A stretch of 64,000 bases of DNA from Ignavibacteriales bacterium (GTDB lineage Bacteria > Bacteroidota > Ignavibacteria > Ignavibacteriales > Ignavibacteriaceae): contig JADJIH010000027.1 in NCBI GenBank assembly GCA_016707115.1, positions 62,001 through 126,000 on the forward strand, given 5' to 3'. Below are positions 18,363 through 27,241 of the stretch, piece by piece. Under the pieces are notes generated by a model. The model was given only the letters and a program-made list of their open reading frames with translations. It was not told the origin of the DNA and searched no databases. Positions within the stretch are counted from its first letter, which is position 1. Every line of letters begins with the position of its first letter. The position numbers and the translations under genes were made by a program.

Positions 18363-18389
18363 GTCAGTCTTCGACAGGCTCAGACTGAC
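18363..18389. repeat. Palindromic REP-like hairpin, inverted member
   Basis: GTCAGTC and GACTGAC flank TTCGACAGGCTCA, the reverse complement of the loop family seen at 6513 and 18318. An open frame that runs through it would give the kinase a false N-terminus. Confidence 0.75.
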
Positions 18390-18416
18390 AAATGGATATA
18401 CAAAAAAAACCATTCT

Positions 18417-19997
18417 ATGAAAAAAATAGGCTTAATACTTATACTAATAATCATACTGCCTATTGCATTTCTTTTAGTAAATGAACTTGGAAAGTTAAAC
18501 GAGAACGAACAGGTTCTTGAACAAATCTACAACAACCAGCTGCAGGCAATATTATTTTCAGTAAATCAATATTCTGAAGATGTTGTTAGTAACAGTGCCA
18601 ATAGTATAATTGATGACCTTGAATCCATTAACAATTCCCCCAGCAGCGCAGAGACTTTTAACAATTTGTTGAACGAAAATAAATTAGTAACATTTATTTT
18701 TACAATTGATAGCCTGAATCCTGAACATATAACATTTTATTTTAAGAGAAATAGTGGCGTATCAAATATTGATTCACTTGAGCAATACTTTAAAGATGTT
18801 ATTGCAAATAATGCCAATAAAATAAATAAGCTTTACGGTTATCGGGATATAGGATATAATAAAATTGAGCCTATTGTTCTACCTAATTCAAACAATCAAT
18901 CCTTGCTGGTGTTTACAGGATTAAACACACAAACAAAAAAAATTTACGGAACTGTTATAAATCCACAGGAATTTATTACAAATATTCTTTCTTCGAGACT
19001 GCAGGAAGTTGCTAAAAATGAATTTATAATTTCTGTAATAAATCCCAAAACCGGATATCAATACAACTCTACAAAAGATTTTGAAAAACGATCAGTGCAG
19101 GCTCAAAAGACTTTGTGGATTTTTCCTGATTACAATTTGGGAATATCATTGGTTGGGCAATCCATTGAAGATTTAGTAACAGAACGCGCAATGAACAATT
19201 TAATTCTTATTGGAATTTTACTGGCAGTATTAATCGTTGCTGTTTGGTTTGTTTATCGTGCTGTAAAAAAAGAATTAGAACTTGCGCAAGCAAAAGCAGA
19301 TTTTGTTTCGAATGTTTCTCACGAACTACGAACACCACTTGCATTGATAAGTATGTTTGCAGAAACTCTTGAAATGGATCGAGTTAAAACTGAAGAGAAG
19401 AAAAAAGAATATTATACAATCATTAGCCACGAATCGAATCGTTTGGGAAGAATTGTTAATACGATTTTAAATTTTTCAAAAATGGAGGCTGGTAAGCGAA
19501 AATTTAATTTTGAAGAAGAAGATTTGAATGAAGTTGTTATTCAGGTTTATCAAAATTATAGTTACCATCTTTACAACAAGGGATTTGATTTTGAATATGA
19601 ACCCGGAATTGATATTCCAAAAGTAGTTATTGATCGCGAAGCAGTTTCTGAAGCAATTGTAAATCTTTTAGACAATGCAGTAAAGTACAGCACTGAAACA
19701 AAGTTTATTAAAATGGTAATTGGTAATGAAAATGATTCTGTGTTTATCGAAGTGCAGGATAAAGGAATTGGAATTTCAGAAGAAGATCAACAAAAAGTTT
19801 TTGATAAGTTTTATCGTGTTACATCCGGATTGGTGCATACAACAAAAGGTACGGGACTTGGACTTTCACTCGTAAAACAAATTATGGATGCACATAAAGG
19901 AAAGATTATTCTTAAAAGTAAAATTGGCGAAGGAAGCAGTTTTAAACTTTCATTTTCAAAAAAATCTCAGTTAAATAATGGAGAAAAAAATGCCTAA
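18417..19997 (+). CDS. Sensor histidine kinase
   Basis: A 526-residue membrane kinase. The start at 18417 gives MKKIGLILILIIILPIAF, the first transmembrane helix; an in-frame ATG at 18360 lies in a palindromic repeat and is unlikely. Residues about 25-260 are a periplasmic sensor region, TM2 is at about 262-281, the HisKA domain has H302 (SNVSHELRTPL) and the ATPase domain shows NLLDNAVKYS, DKGIGI and GTGLGLSLV. The response-regulator gene overlaps its stop by 8 bases, so the two form a two-component system. The signal is unknown. Confidence 0.95.
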   Translation: MKKIGLILILIIILPIAFLLVNELGKLNENEQVLEQIYNNQLQAILFSVNQYSEDVVSNSANSIIDDLESINNSPSSAETFNNLLNENKLVTFIFTIDSLNPEHITFYFKRNSGVSNIDSLEQYFKDVIANNANKINKLYGYRDIGYNKIEPIVLPNSNNQSLLVFTGLNTQTKKIYGTVINPQEFITNILSSRLQEVAKNEFIISVINPKTGYQYNSTKDFEKRSVQAQKTLWIFPDYNLGISLVGQSIEDLVTERAMNNLILIGILLAVLIVAVWFVYRAVKKELELAQAKADFVSNVSHELRTPLALISMFAETLEMDRVKTEEKKKEYYTIISHESNRLGRIVNTILNFSKMEAGKRKFNFEEEDLNEVVIQVYQNYSYHLYNKGFDFEYEPGIDIPKVVIDREAVSEAIVNLLDNAVKYSTETKFIKMVIGNENDSVFIEVQDKGIGISEEDQQKVFDKFYRVTSGLVHTTKGTGLGLSLVKQIMDAHKGKIILKSKIGEGSSFKLSFSKKSQLNNGEKNA

Positions 19998-20676
19998 GAT
20001 TTTAGTAGTTGATGATGAACAAAATATGAGAACCGGATTAAAAGATAATCTTGAGTTTGAAGGTTATGATGTTGAAACAGCAAACGACGGTGAGCAAGGT
20101 TTGAAAAAAATTCTTGAGAATAGTTATAACCTAATTATTCTTGATGTGATGATGCCTAAAAAATCCGGGTTTGATGTTTGTAAAGAAGTTAGAAAAGCAG
20201 GAATTACAACTCCCGTTATTTTACTTACGGCTAAAGGAGAAGAGATAGATAAAGTTGTTGGATTAGAACTTGGCGCTGATGACTATGTAACAAAACCATT
20301 TAGTTTACGAGAACTGCTAGCAAGAGTAAAAGCCATATTACGCAGAGGTGAAAATATTGTAATGAATGATGCAGATCGTGAAGTAAAAATTGGCAGATTA
20401 GAAATAAATTTTAATGGATACAAAGCAACATCAAAAAACAAAGATGTTGCAATGTCTCACAAAGAATTTGAAATACTTCATCACTTATGGAAACATCGCA
20501 ATTCAACGGTAAGTCGTGAAGATTTATTAACTGAAATTTGGGGTTATGATGAAACTCCAACTACAAGAACTGTTGATAATTTTATTTTAAAGCTAAGACA
20601 AAAAGTTGAAGTTGATTCAAATCATCCGCAAGTTATTTTAACTGTGCATGGGATTGGGTATAAGTTGGTGATTTGA
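19990..20676 (+). CDS. OmpR-family response regulator
   Basis: A 228-residue DNA-binding response regulator paired with the kinase just upstream. The start at 19990 (MPKILVVDDEQ) has GGAG at 19979-19982 at ideal distance, so I prefer it to the ATG at 19978. The receiver domain holds the acidic pair D8/D9, phospho-acceptor D52 (ILDVMMP) and K102-type KPF. The C-terminal winged helix ends VDNFILKLRQKVE and VHGIGYKLVI. It likely controls envelope-related genes, but targets are not visible. Confidence 0.95.
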   Translation: MPKILVVDDEQNMRTGLKDNLEFEGYDVETANDGEQGLKKILENSYNLIILDVMMPKKSGFDVCKEVRKAGITTPVILLTAKGEEIDKVVGLELGADDYVTKPFSLRELLARVKAILRRGENIVMNDADREVKIGRLEINFNGYKATSKNKDVAMSHKEFEILHHLWKHRNSTVSREDLLTEIWGYDETPTTRTVDNFILKLRQKVEVDSNHPQVILTVHGIGYKLVI

Positions 20677-20758
20677 GTAAACAGTAAATGATTTTAGAAG
20701 ATCTTTAATAGTTTCAATAACAAGTGGTTATGCCAGTAACCAGATTTTAAGGGCGAAA

Positions 20759-22993
20759 ATGAAAACTTTAAAAATGTCACTTCTGTTTATTTCTTTTCTT
20801 TTGTTTTTTATAACTGCATGTAATGCTCAAGATTCAATTAAAAATTTCAACTTGGATTTTGAGGAGAATCTAAATAAAAAAGAACTACCTGATGACTGGA
20901 TAAAATGGGGAACTTCTGATTACTCAATTCAAACAGATACTTCGATAAAATATTCAGGAAATTATTCAGTTGTTATCAACCCTCTGCCTACCTCCGAGGG
21001 AAAATCATTTGGAAGCATTGCTTATCAGTTACCTGCTAATTATGACGCTTCATCAATTACTCTGACCGGCTATATGAAAACCGAAAATGTTAGCGATGGC
21101 TATGCCGGATTGTTATTAAGAGTTGATGGTACAAGTGAACCAATAGCATTTGACAATATGCATAATCGTGGTATTAAGGGAACAAATGATTGGACTCAGT
21201 ATGAAATAACATTACCATTTTCAGCGGAGGCAAAAAAGATTTTTGTTGCAGGTTTATTAGTGGGTAAAGGTAAAGCCTGGTTTGATAAATTTGAAGTATT
21301 CTTAGATGGAAAGAATATCACCGATGTTGCACAAATTACTAAAGAGTTATTAAAAGCAGATCTTGATAAAGAATTTGATTTTGGATCATACATTGATTTT
21401 AAAAATCTTACTGAAAAACAAATTGAAAACCTATATAAAGTCGGAAAAGTTTGGGGTTTCTTAAAATACTATCATCCTGAAATTGGAAAGGGGAATTTTA
21501 ATTGGGATTATGAATTAATTAGAATTCTGCCTGAGGTGATGAGTAAACAGAGTAGTTCTGATGTAAATAGAATTTTAATTAATCAAATTGAAAAATTAGG
21601 AGAAGTAGTAAGTCGGGATACAGTTGATAAAGTTAAAGATATAAAGCTTACCCCTGAACTTGATTGGTTAAATGATAATGATTTTTTAGGTGCGGAATTA
21701 AGCACCTTACTTAAAAATTTAAAAGAATCTAAAAGATCTGAGGAACATTACTATATCGGATTAACCTCACGAATTAAAAATCCAATTTTTCAAAATGAAA
21801 GAACTTATCCAAGTATGAAGTATACTGATGATGGACTAAAACTTATTAGTTTATTTCGATATTGGAATATGATTCAATATTATTTCCCTTATAGAAATCT
21901 TATTGATGAGAATTGGGATGATGTACTTAAAGCATTTATTCCTAAAATTATTTCTGCGAATGATGAGCTTTCGTATAAGCTGACACTATTAGAATTAATT
22001 GGAAAGATTAGTGATACACATGCAAACATTTGGGGGAATGATGAAATACTGAACCGATTCTGGGGTGTAAAATTTGCACCGATTGAAGTTAATATTATTA
22101 ATGGCAAAGTTGTTGTCACAAAAGTATATGATGAGTTTGATGAAAAAACTGATATCAAGCTTGGAGATATCATAACTCATATAAATAGTGAAGCAACTGA
22201 AAAACTGATTGATGAAAAAATTAAATATTGTCCTGCTTCAAATTTGCCTACAAAGTTCAGAGATGTTTCTCGAAGACTTTTAAGGACTAATAATGAATTC
22301 CTACAATTGACTGTTCAGCGGGATGAAACCCCAAATAATATAAAGATTAATTCTTTAGACTTCGATCAAATAAAATATTGGGAAAACAAAACTCCATCAC
22401 ATAAAATATTAGAAAACAATATTGGTTATATTTTTCCAGGCAGTCTTAAGAAAGGGGAGATCGATAGTATAATGTCAGTGTTAGCAAATACTAATGGTTT
22501 GATAATAGACTTTAGATGCTATCCATCTGATTTTATAGTATTCAGTTTAGGAAAATATCTTATACATCGGCCTACTGAATTTGTGAAAGTAACAGTTCCA
22601 AGTATCTTTAATCCGGGGGAATTTATTTTTAATCAACCGCTTTTAGTGGGTGAAAAACGAAATGATAACTATAAAAATAAAGTAGTAATTATTATCAATG
22701 AAATAACACAAAGCCAAGCGGAATACACAACTATGGCTCTGCGTATAGCTCCAAAGGCTATAGTTTTGGGTAGTACTACTGCTGGTGCAGATGGAAATGT
22801 TTCAACAATTATGTTACCTGGAAATGTTCGAACACTGATATCTGGAAACGGTATTTATTATCCAGATGGAACTGAAACTCAACGGGTGGGAATTATTCCC
22901 GACATAGAAATGAAACCCACAATTAAGGGAATAAAAAATGGTGAAGATGAATTATTGGATAGAGCGATTGAGATAATTAAACAGCAGAAATAA
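20759..22993 (+). CDS. S41-family peptidase lipoprotein (C-terminal-processing/tricorn-like)
   Basis: A 744-residue exported protein. The signal peptide ends in a lipobox-like FITAC, so it is probably a lipoprotein. Residues about 25-200 form a carbohydrate-binding-like beta-sandwich. A helical region follows, then a PDZ-like segment (about 440-480, KLGDIITHINSE) and the S41 catalytic core with the Ser nucleophile in NEITQSQAEYT and TTAGADGNVS downstream. The usual S41 TxGK lysine is not obvious, so it is closer to the tricorn-core branch. The following peptidase-like gene starts 22 bases later and is probably in the same operon. Confidence 0.85.
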   Translation: MKTLKMSLLFISFLLFFITACNAQDSIKNFNLDFEENLNKKELPDDWIKWGTSDYSIQTDTSIKYSGNYSVVINPLPTSEGKSFGSIAYQLPANYDASSITLTGYMKTENVSDGYAGLLLRVDGTSEPIAFDNMHNRGIKGTNDWTQYEITLPFSAEAKKIFVAGLLVGKGKAWFDKFEVFLDGKNITDVAQITKELLKADLDKEFDFGSYIDFKNLTEKQIENLYKVGKVWGFLKYYHPEIGKGNFNWDYELIRILPEVMSKQSSSDVNRILINQIEKLGEVVSRDTVDKVKDIKLTPELDWLNDNDFLGAELSTLLKNLKESKRSEEHYYIGLTSRIKNPIFQNERTYPSMKYTDDGLKLISLFRYWNMIQYYFPYRNLIDENWDDVLKAFIPKIISANDELSYKLTLLELIGKISDTHANIWGNDEILNRFWGVKFAPIEVNIINGKVVVTKVYDEFDEKTDIKLGDIITHINSEATEKLIDEKIKYCPASNLPTKFRDVSRRLLRTNNEFLQLTVQRDETPNNIKINSLDFDQIKYWENKTPSHKILENNIGYIFPGSLKKGEIDSIMSVLANTNGLIIDFRCYPSDFIVFSLGKYLIHRPTEFVKVTVPSIFNPGEFIFNQPLLVGEKRNDNYKNKVVIIINEITQSQAEYTTMALRIAPKAIVLGSTTAGADGNVSTIMLPGNVRTLISGNGIYYPDGTETQRVGIIPDIEMKPTIKGIKNGEDELLDRAIEIIKQQK

Positions 22994-23015
22994 AATTATT
23001 AGTCAGAGTAAATTT

Positions 23016-24074
23016 ATGAGAATTATATATGCTGTTTTTGCCCTTTTATTGAATATTTCAATATTTGCACAAAATCATGATAAAGAATTACGAGATCTTT
23101 ACTATTCTGGAAAGTTTAATGAACTTGTTCAATTATCAGAAGAGTATTTAAAATCTGATTCGTTAAATCCCGTTTTTAATTTATGGCATGGAGAAGGTCT
23201 TGTTGAGTTAGGCTTTTTTAATAAGGGCAAACCATATGTTCAAAAAGCAATTGAATATATTGGTGATAATGATAGCAGAAAAGCTTGGGCACTAAACTAT
23301 CTTGCAAGAATTGAGTTTCTCACCCAAAACAAATTAAAAGCAAAACAATTATTTATCGACTGCATTGATTCTAATACAAGTCCAAAAGCTATAGAATCCT
23401 CAAAATTTTTATTAGTTGAGTTAGGACTTCATGATTTCTACTCTGATTTTGAAGTGGTAGAGTCAGAACATATAACTTTTCACTTTCAACCAAATTCGAT
23501 AGTAAGTAATAAAGATGAATTTGTAGAATTGAGAGAAAATGCATTTCAAAAAATCTCAGAATTCTTTGGTGTCAAAATTCCAAAAAAGATTGATTTTATA
23601 ATTTGGAATTCAAATGAGGATGCAAAAAAATTAGGAATAAAATCACTTGGCTATGCAAATGCAAAATTTTGTGTAATTCATTCCAGATCTAATCAAACTC
23701 GTGGCCATGAGATTACTCATGTTATAACTCATTATTTAGCAAATGATCAAATTAAAACAAGATTTATAAATGAAGGCATTGCCGTTTGTTTTGATTTATC
23801 AAACAATAACAGATTAGAAATTATCAATAACCAAAAGGAAAAAGATTCAACACAGGTTATTGTATCAATCAAAGAAGCTTGGACGAATCCTAAAGCTTAT
23901 CCTGAATGGGTTTATTATCCATTAGCTGGAGAGTTTGTTTTTAGAATTTTAGATAAATGGGGAAAAAATAAACTAATAGACCTTATAAAAAATCAAACTT
24001 ATGAAAATGCTTTGCTGATCTATGGTGAAGAATTAAATGCAATTATATCTGAATTGGAAAACGAAATAAATTAA
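23016..24074 (+). CDS. Secreted gluzincin-like zinc peptidase with TPR-like N-terminus
   Basis: A 352-residue exported protein with a signal peptide (MRIIYAVFALLLNISIFAQ). Residues about 22-145 are helical repeats resembling TPRs (YYSGKFNELVQLSEEYL and similar). The C-terminal half holds HEITH (H231, E232, H235) and, 18 residues on, E253 in NEGIAV, which is the HExxH-x18-E arrangement of peptidase-MA-like gluzincins. It is probably a membrane- or surface-linked protease, or a degenerate relative. Cotranscription with the S41 gene is likely. I do not know a named homologue. Confidence 0.75.
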   Translation: MRIIYAVFALLLNISIFAQNHDKELRDLYYSGKFNELVQLSEEYLKSDSLNPVFNLWHGEGLVELGFFNKGKPYVQKAIEYIGDNDSRKAWALNYLARIEFLTQNKLKAKQLFIDCIDSNTSPKAIESSKFLLVELGLHDFYSDFEVVESEHITFHFQPNSIVSNKDEFVELRENAFQKISEFFGVKIPKKIDFIIWNSNEDAKKLGIKSLGYANAKFCVIHSRSNQTRGHEITHVITHYLANDQIKTRFINEGIAVCFDLSNNNRLEIINNQKEKDSTQVIVSIKEAWTNPKAYPEWVYYPLAGEFVFRILDKWGKNKLIDLIKNQTYENALLIYGEELNAIISELENEIN

Positions 24075-24115
24075 CTTCTTCATTTCTTAGCTCTCAATTC
24101 ATAATTCTAAATTAT

Positions 24116-24151
24116 CATGACATTTCTTTACATCTCTTTACCGTAAGGTGA
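24116..24151 (+). promoter_or_regulatory. 36-base intergenic motif shared with 26100-26135
   Basis: Starts CATGACA and contains TTTACA and TTTACC, ending GGTGA. 26 of 36 bases match a segment upstream of the gene at 26190, without gaps. It lies 77 bases before the HEAT-protein start. Function unknown; it could be a shared promoter or operator, or an old repeat. Confidence 0.4.
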
Positions 24152-24228
24152 CACCACTGACAATTCCTTGAAGTACGTTTGTACCAGAAGCTTAGATATA
24201 TTTATTATTTATTTACAAGAGGTACAAA

Positions 24229-24672
24229 ATGAAAACAGCATTATTACACAAAGCAGAAAAGTTATATTTTATTTTAGTTGTATTACTTTTCTTTTTCCTG
24301 GTTACAGATTCTTTTGGACAAAACAAGAAAATTTCGGATTTATCAAAACACAAATATGCTTTACAAAATCTTGAGATGGGAATTAAATCTGAGAATGAAG
24401 GTGTTAGAGAAAGTTCAATCTACTTTGCCGGTCAATATAGATTCATTGATACTGAAGACGCATTGATTGAACAACTAAAAGTTGAAAAGGAATCTGATAT
24501 AAGAGTATTAATTGGATTAGCTTTATACAGAATGGATAGCGAAAAAGGTATGAATGAATTGCAAAAACTTGCTTTAAAAGATGAAAATCCAAGAGTAAAG
24601 AGAATGAGCTCTGCCATTTATAGTGAGTATCTTGTTAATAATTCTAACAGAACCGCGGATGTTCAGAAATGA
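24229..24672 (+). CDS. Secreted HEAT-repeat-like small protein
   Basis: A 147-residue protein with an N-terminal hydrophobic signal segment (about 14-35, ending SFGQ). The rest is alpha-helical with HEAT-like repeats: ENEGVRESSIYFAGQYRF, EKESDIRVLIGLALYRM and DENPRVKRMSSAIYSEYL each fit the two-helix unit with a conserved Arg. Such proteins are usually protein-binding scaffolds. AGAGG lies 10 bases before the ATG. Function unknown. Confidence 0.75.
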   Translation: MKTALLHKAEKLYFILVVLLFFFLVTDSFGQNKKISDLSKHKYALQNLEMGIKSENEGVRESSIYFAGQYRFIDTEDALIEQLKVEKESDIRVLIGLALYRMDSEKGMNELQKLALKDENPRVKRMSSAIYSEYLVNNSNRTADVQK

Positions 24673-24694
24673 ATAGTAGTTGCAAAATAATATT

Positions 24695-24804
24695 TCATCA
24701 CGAGTCCCGATATTATATTCTTATGAAAGAATTATCGGGACGAAGTGATCTAATTTTGCTAGTAAAATTTAGATTGCTTCATTCGAAGACTCATTCGCAA
24801 TGAC
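24695..24804. repeat. Palindromic intergenic repeat between convergent genes
   Basis: GTCCCGATA (24704-24712) and TATCGGGAC (24733-24741) form a perfect 9-bp stem, extended by ATCAC/GTGAT outside. The 3' end (ATTCGCAATGAC) resembles the end of the GTCATT-type repeats elsewhere in this window. It could also stop transcription between the two convergent genes. Confidence 0.6.
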
Positions 24805-24812
24805 AATTTCTA

Positions 24813-26027
24813 CTAATTCAGCTTTTCAGAAACCTCCTCAACCTGTTTCCAAACTCTTAGCAAATTTTCGCCAAGTACTTTTTTAATATCCTCATCCGAG
24901 TAACCGCTGTTTAATAATTCATAAACAAGATTTGGGTATTTGGAAACATCTTCCAATCCAACAGGAAGCAAGCCACCAACACCATTAAAATCAGAGCCAA
25001 GTCCAACGTAATCTATTCCAACTAAATTTTTAACGTGATCAATCTGGTTAGCAACATCTTTTACTGTCGCTGAAGAAAGCGGATTTTCTTTCCAGTAATT
25101 TTCTTCATATTTCCATGCACTATCTGTTCCAGACTTAATATTATTATCCTTTAAATATTTTTTAATATGGTCTTCACCATTTGTGTATTGCTGATAAATA
25201 TCATTCCTTAGAAAAAAACTTGCAAACGCTATCTGGATTACTCCACCTTTTTTTGCCAAAACTTTTATCATTTCATCACTCATATTGCGTTCATAACCTG
25301 GAGTAAAAAATCTACAGCAGGAATGAGAAGCAATCACAGGTGCTTTGCTTAATTCTATTACATCATAAAAAGTGCTGTCACTAACGTGAGAAATATCAAC
25401 CATAATACCCAAGCGGTTCATTTCTTTTACAACATCTTCACCAAAGGGACTTAAGCCATTCCATTTTCTTATCGTATCGTTTGCGGAATCACAAATATGA
25501 TTCCATTTATAATGCGCAAGTGTAATGTATCTAACTCCTTTATCATAAAATTCCTTAAGATTGCTCAAATTATTTTCTATTGGAGATCCATTTTCCAATC
25601 CCATAGTTAATAAAAGTTTATCTTGTTTAATGTTTTTTTCGATGTCTGATGTCGATCGTATAAAAACAAATTTATCCGGCCAGGTTCTAACCATTTTATG
25701 AACAAGACTGATCATTGAATCTGCTTTTATTTTTGATTTGCCGGTTCCTTCCAAACTTGGTGATGTGTAAACAGACATAAATGCTACATCAAGTCCACCT
25801 TTAATTGCGCGCGGATAATCAATCTCACCTTTGCTAAGTTGTGTTACATCAAACCATTCATCATAAAGCCAATCGGGCAAATCGATGTGTGTATCAGCAA
25901 CTATGAATTCCTTGCAAAGCAGCTCAGCTTTTTTCCAGATTGTGGAATCGATTTCTAGATTTTGAGTTTGTGGATTAGCAGATCCTATTAGGCAGATGAA
26001 CACCGGCAGCAATAAAAGCTTTTTCAT
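24813..26027 (-). CDS. Membrane dipeptidase, M19 family
   Basis: A 404-residue exported zinc dipeptidase. After a signal peptide (MKKLLLLPVFICLIGSANPQ) it shows the M19 metal ligands in order: ADTHIDLP (His-x-Asp), GLENGSPI with the bridging Glu, VDISHVSD, IASHSCCR and GLGSDFNGVGG with the active-site Asp. The family hydrolyses L-X-D/L dipeptides, including products of peptidoglycan turnover. It stands alone on the minus strand, and a + gene starts 162 bases beyond its start. Confidence 0.95.
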   Translation of the reverse strand: MKKLLLLPVFICLIGSANPQTQNLEIDSTIWKKAELLCKEFIVADTHIDLPDWLYDEWFDVTQLSKGEIDYPRAIKGGLDVAFMSVYTSPSLEGTGKSKIKADSMISLVHKMVRTWPDKFVFIRSTSDIEKNIKQDKLLLTMGLENGSPIENNLSNLKEFYDKGVRYITLAHYKWNHICDSANDTIRKWNGLSPFGEDVVKEMNRLGIMVDISHVSDSTFYDVIELSKAPVIASHSCCRFFTPGYERNMSDEMIKVLAKKGGVIQIAFASFFLRNDIYQQYTNGEDHIKKYLKDNNIKSGTDSAWKYEENYWKENPLSSATVKDVANQIDHVKNLVGIDYVGLGSDFNGVGGLLPVGLEDVSKYPNLVYELLNSGYSDEDIKKVLGENLLRVWKQVEEVSEKLN

Positions 26028-26099
26028 TTTTGTTCTTTAAGAATATTGATATAATTCACTTAGAAAATAGCTAATTTGAGCTATCTCTCAAATCAAAAC

Positions 26100-26135
26100 C
26101 ATGACAATTTTTTACAATTGTTTACCCCGTAGTGA
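26100..26135 (+). promoter_or_regulatory. 36-base intergenic motif shared with 24116-24151
   Basis: Begins CATGACA, contains TTTACA and TTTACC and ends AGTGA. It sits 54 bases before the start of the lipoprotein gene at 26190. See the matching entry upstream. Confidence 0.4.
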
Positions 26136-26189
26136 TAATGTTAACGATTTAATAATTTAGGTTAGAACTAAGAAAAATTAAGTAAAAGT

Positions 26190-27239
26190 ATGAACCGATT
26201 AAATATCTTTATAATAGTGCTATTGTTTTTATTAACTCACTTTTTTGTTGGATGCGTTGAGTATCATAATCAGCCGCCGCAGAGCAGTAAAAAAGAAAAG
26301 TTAGTGCTTGATTTATCAGGCAGATGGAAATTTAGTCTTGGTGATGATATGAACTGGAAAGAAGAAAAATTCAACGATAATAATTGGGAAAAAGTAAGCG
26401 TTCCTTCATCGTGGGAGAATCAAGGATTTCATGGATATGATGGTTACGCATGGTACAGAACTTCATTTACTTTAAGCTCTGATACAAAAAACAAAGATCT
26501 TTATTTAGTGCTTGGATATGTTGATGATGTTGATCAAACATTTATTAATGGCAAACTTATCGGAGTTTCGGGTGGATTTCCTTCCAACTATCGTACAGCT
26601 TACAATGCATTTAGACAATATTTTATACCGCAGGAATATTTAAATAAAAATGGTGAGAATATTATTGCTGTTAGAATTTACGACGACGAACTTGATGGCG
26701 GCATAATGAGCGGTAAAATTGGATTGTACACTTATGAAGGTGGATATGAACCTGATGTAAACTTAAGTGGAATCTGGGATTTTAAAACAGGAGATGATTC
26801 ACTTTTTCTAAAAAAAGAAACAACTGATTCCGGCACGGATAAACTTATGGTTCCTGCTCATTGGGATGTTCAAGGTTATCAGGATTATGATGGATTTGGA
26901 TGGTACAAAAAATCTTTCTATCTGCCAAAAGATTTTGCAAATGAAAGCATGATTTTACTTTTAGGTAAGATAGATGATATTGATCAAACATTTGTAAATG
27001 GTATTCCTGTTGGTTCAACTGGTAAATGGAATTTTACTGGTACACCAACTGATTATGATAGTAATGAAGAATATCTGACTAACAGAGTATATTCTGTTCC
27101 GCAAAAAATACTAAAGTACGGCGAGACAAATACAATAGTAGTGCGAGTTTACGATGGTTTTAGAAATGGTGGAATTTACGATGGACCAATTGGTTTGATT
27201 ACGCAAGAAAATTATAAAAAACATTTTGGTAAAAAGTAA
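26190..27239 (+). CDS. Lipoprotein with two GH2-type sugar-binding (jelly-roll) domains
   Basis: A 349-residue protein with a lipobox (FFVGC). It consists of two tandem copies of a galactose-binding-like beta-sandwich as found at the N-terminus of family 2 glycosidases: LSGRWKFSLGDD...WEKVSVPSSWENQG and, about 150 residues later, LSGIWDFKTGDD...DKLMVPAHWDVQG. Each copy also has a D[D/I]xDQTFxNG motif and an IVVRVYD-type closing strand. There is no catalytic domain, so it probably binds carbohydrate at the cell surface or belongs to a complex. The internal duplication is unusual in being free-standing. Confidence 0.82.
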   Translation: MNRLNIFIIVLLFLLTHFFVGCVEYHNQPPQSSKKEKLVLDLSGRWKFSLGDDMNWKEEKFNDNNWEKVSVPSSWENQGFHGYDGYAWYRTSFTLSSDTKNKDLYLVLGYVDDVDQTFINGKLIGVSGGFPSNYRTAYNAFRQYFIPQEYLNKNGENIIAVRIYDDELDGGIMSGKIGLYTYEGGYEPDVNLSGIWDFKTGDDSLFLKKETTDSGTDKLMVPAHWDVQGYQDYDGFGWYKKSFYLPKDFANESMILLLGKIDDIDQTFVNGIPVGSTGKWNFTGTPTDYDSNEEYLTNRVYSVPQKILKYGETNTIVVRVYDGFRNGGIYDGPIGLITQENYKKHFGKK

Positions 27240-27241
27240 AA

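Noticed and set aside
18360..18416. Longer N-terminus for the histidine kinase (MVSLRQAQTD...)
   Set aside because: These codons translate a palindromic repeat (18363-18389); the later Met gives a proper signal/TM start.
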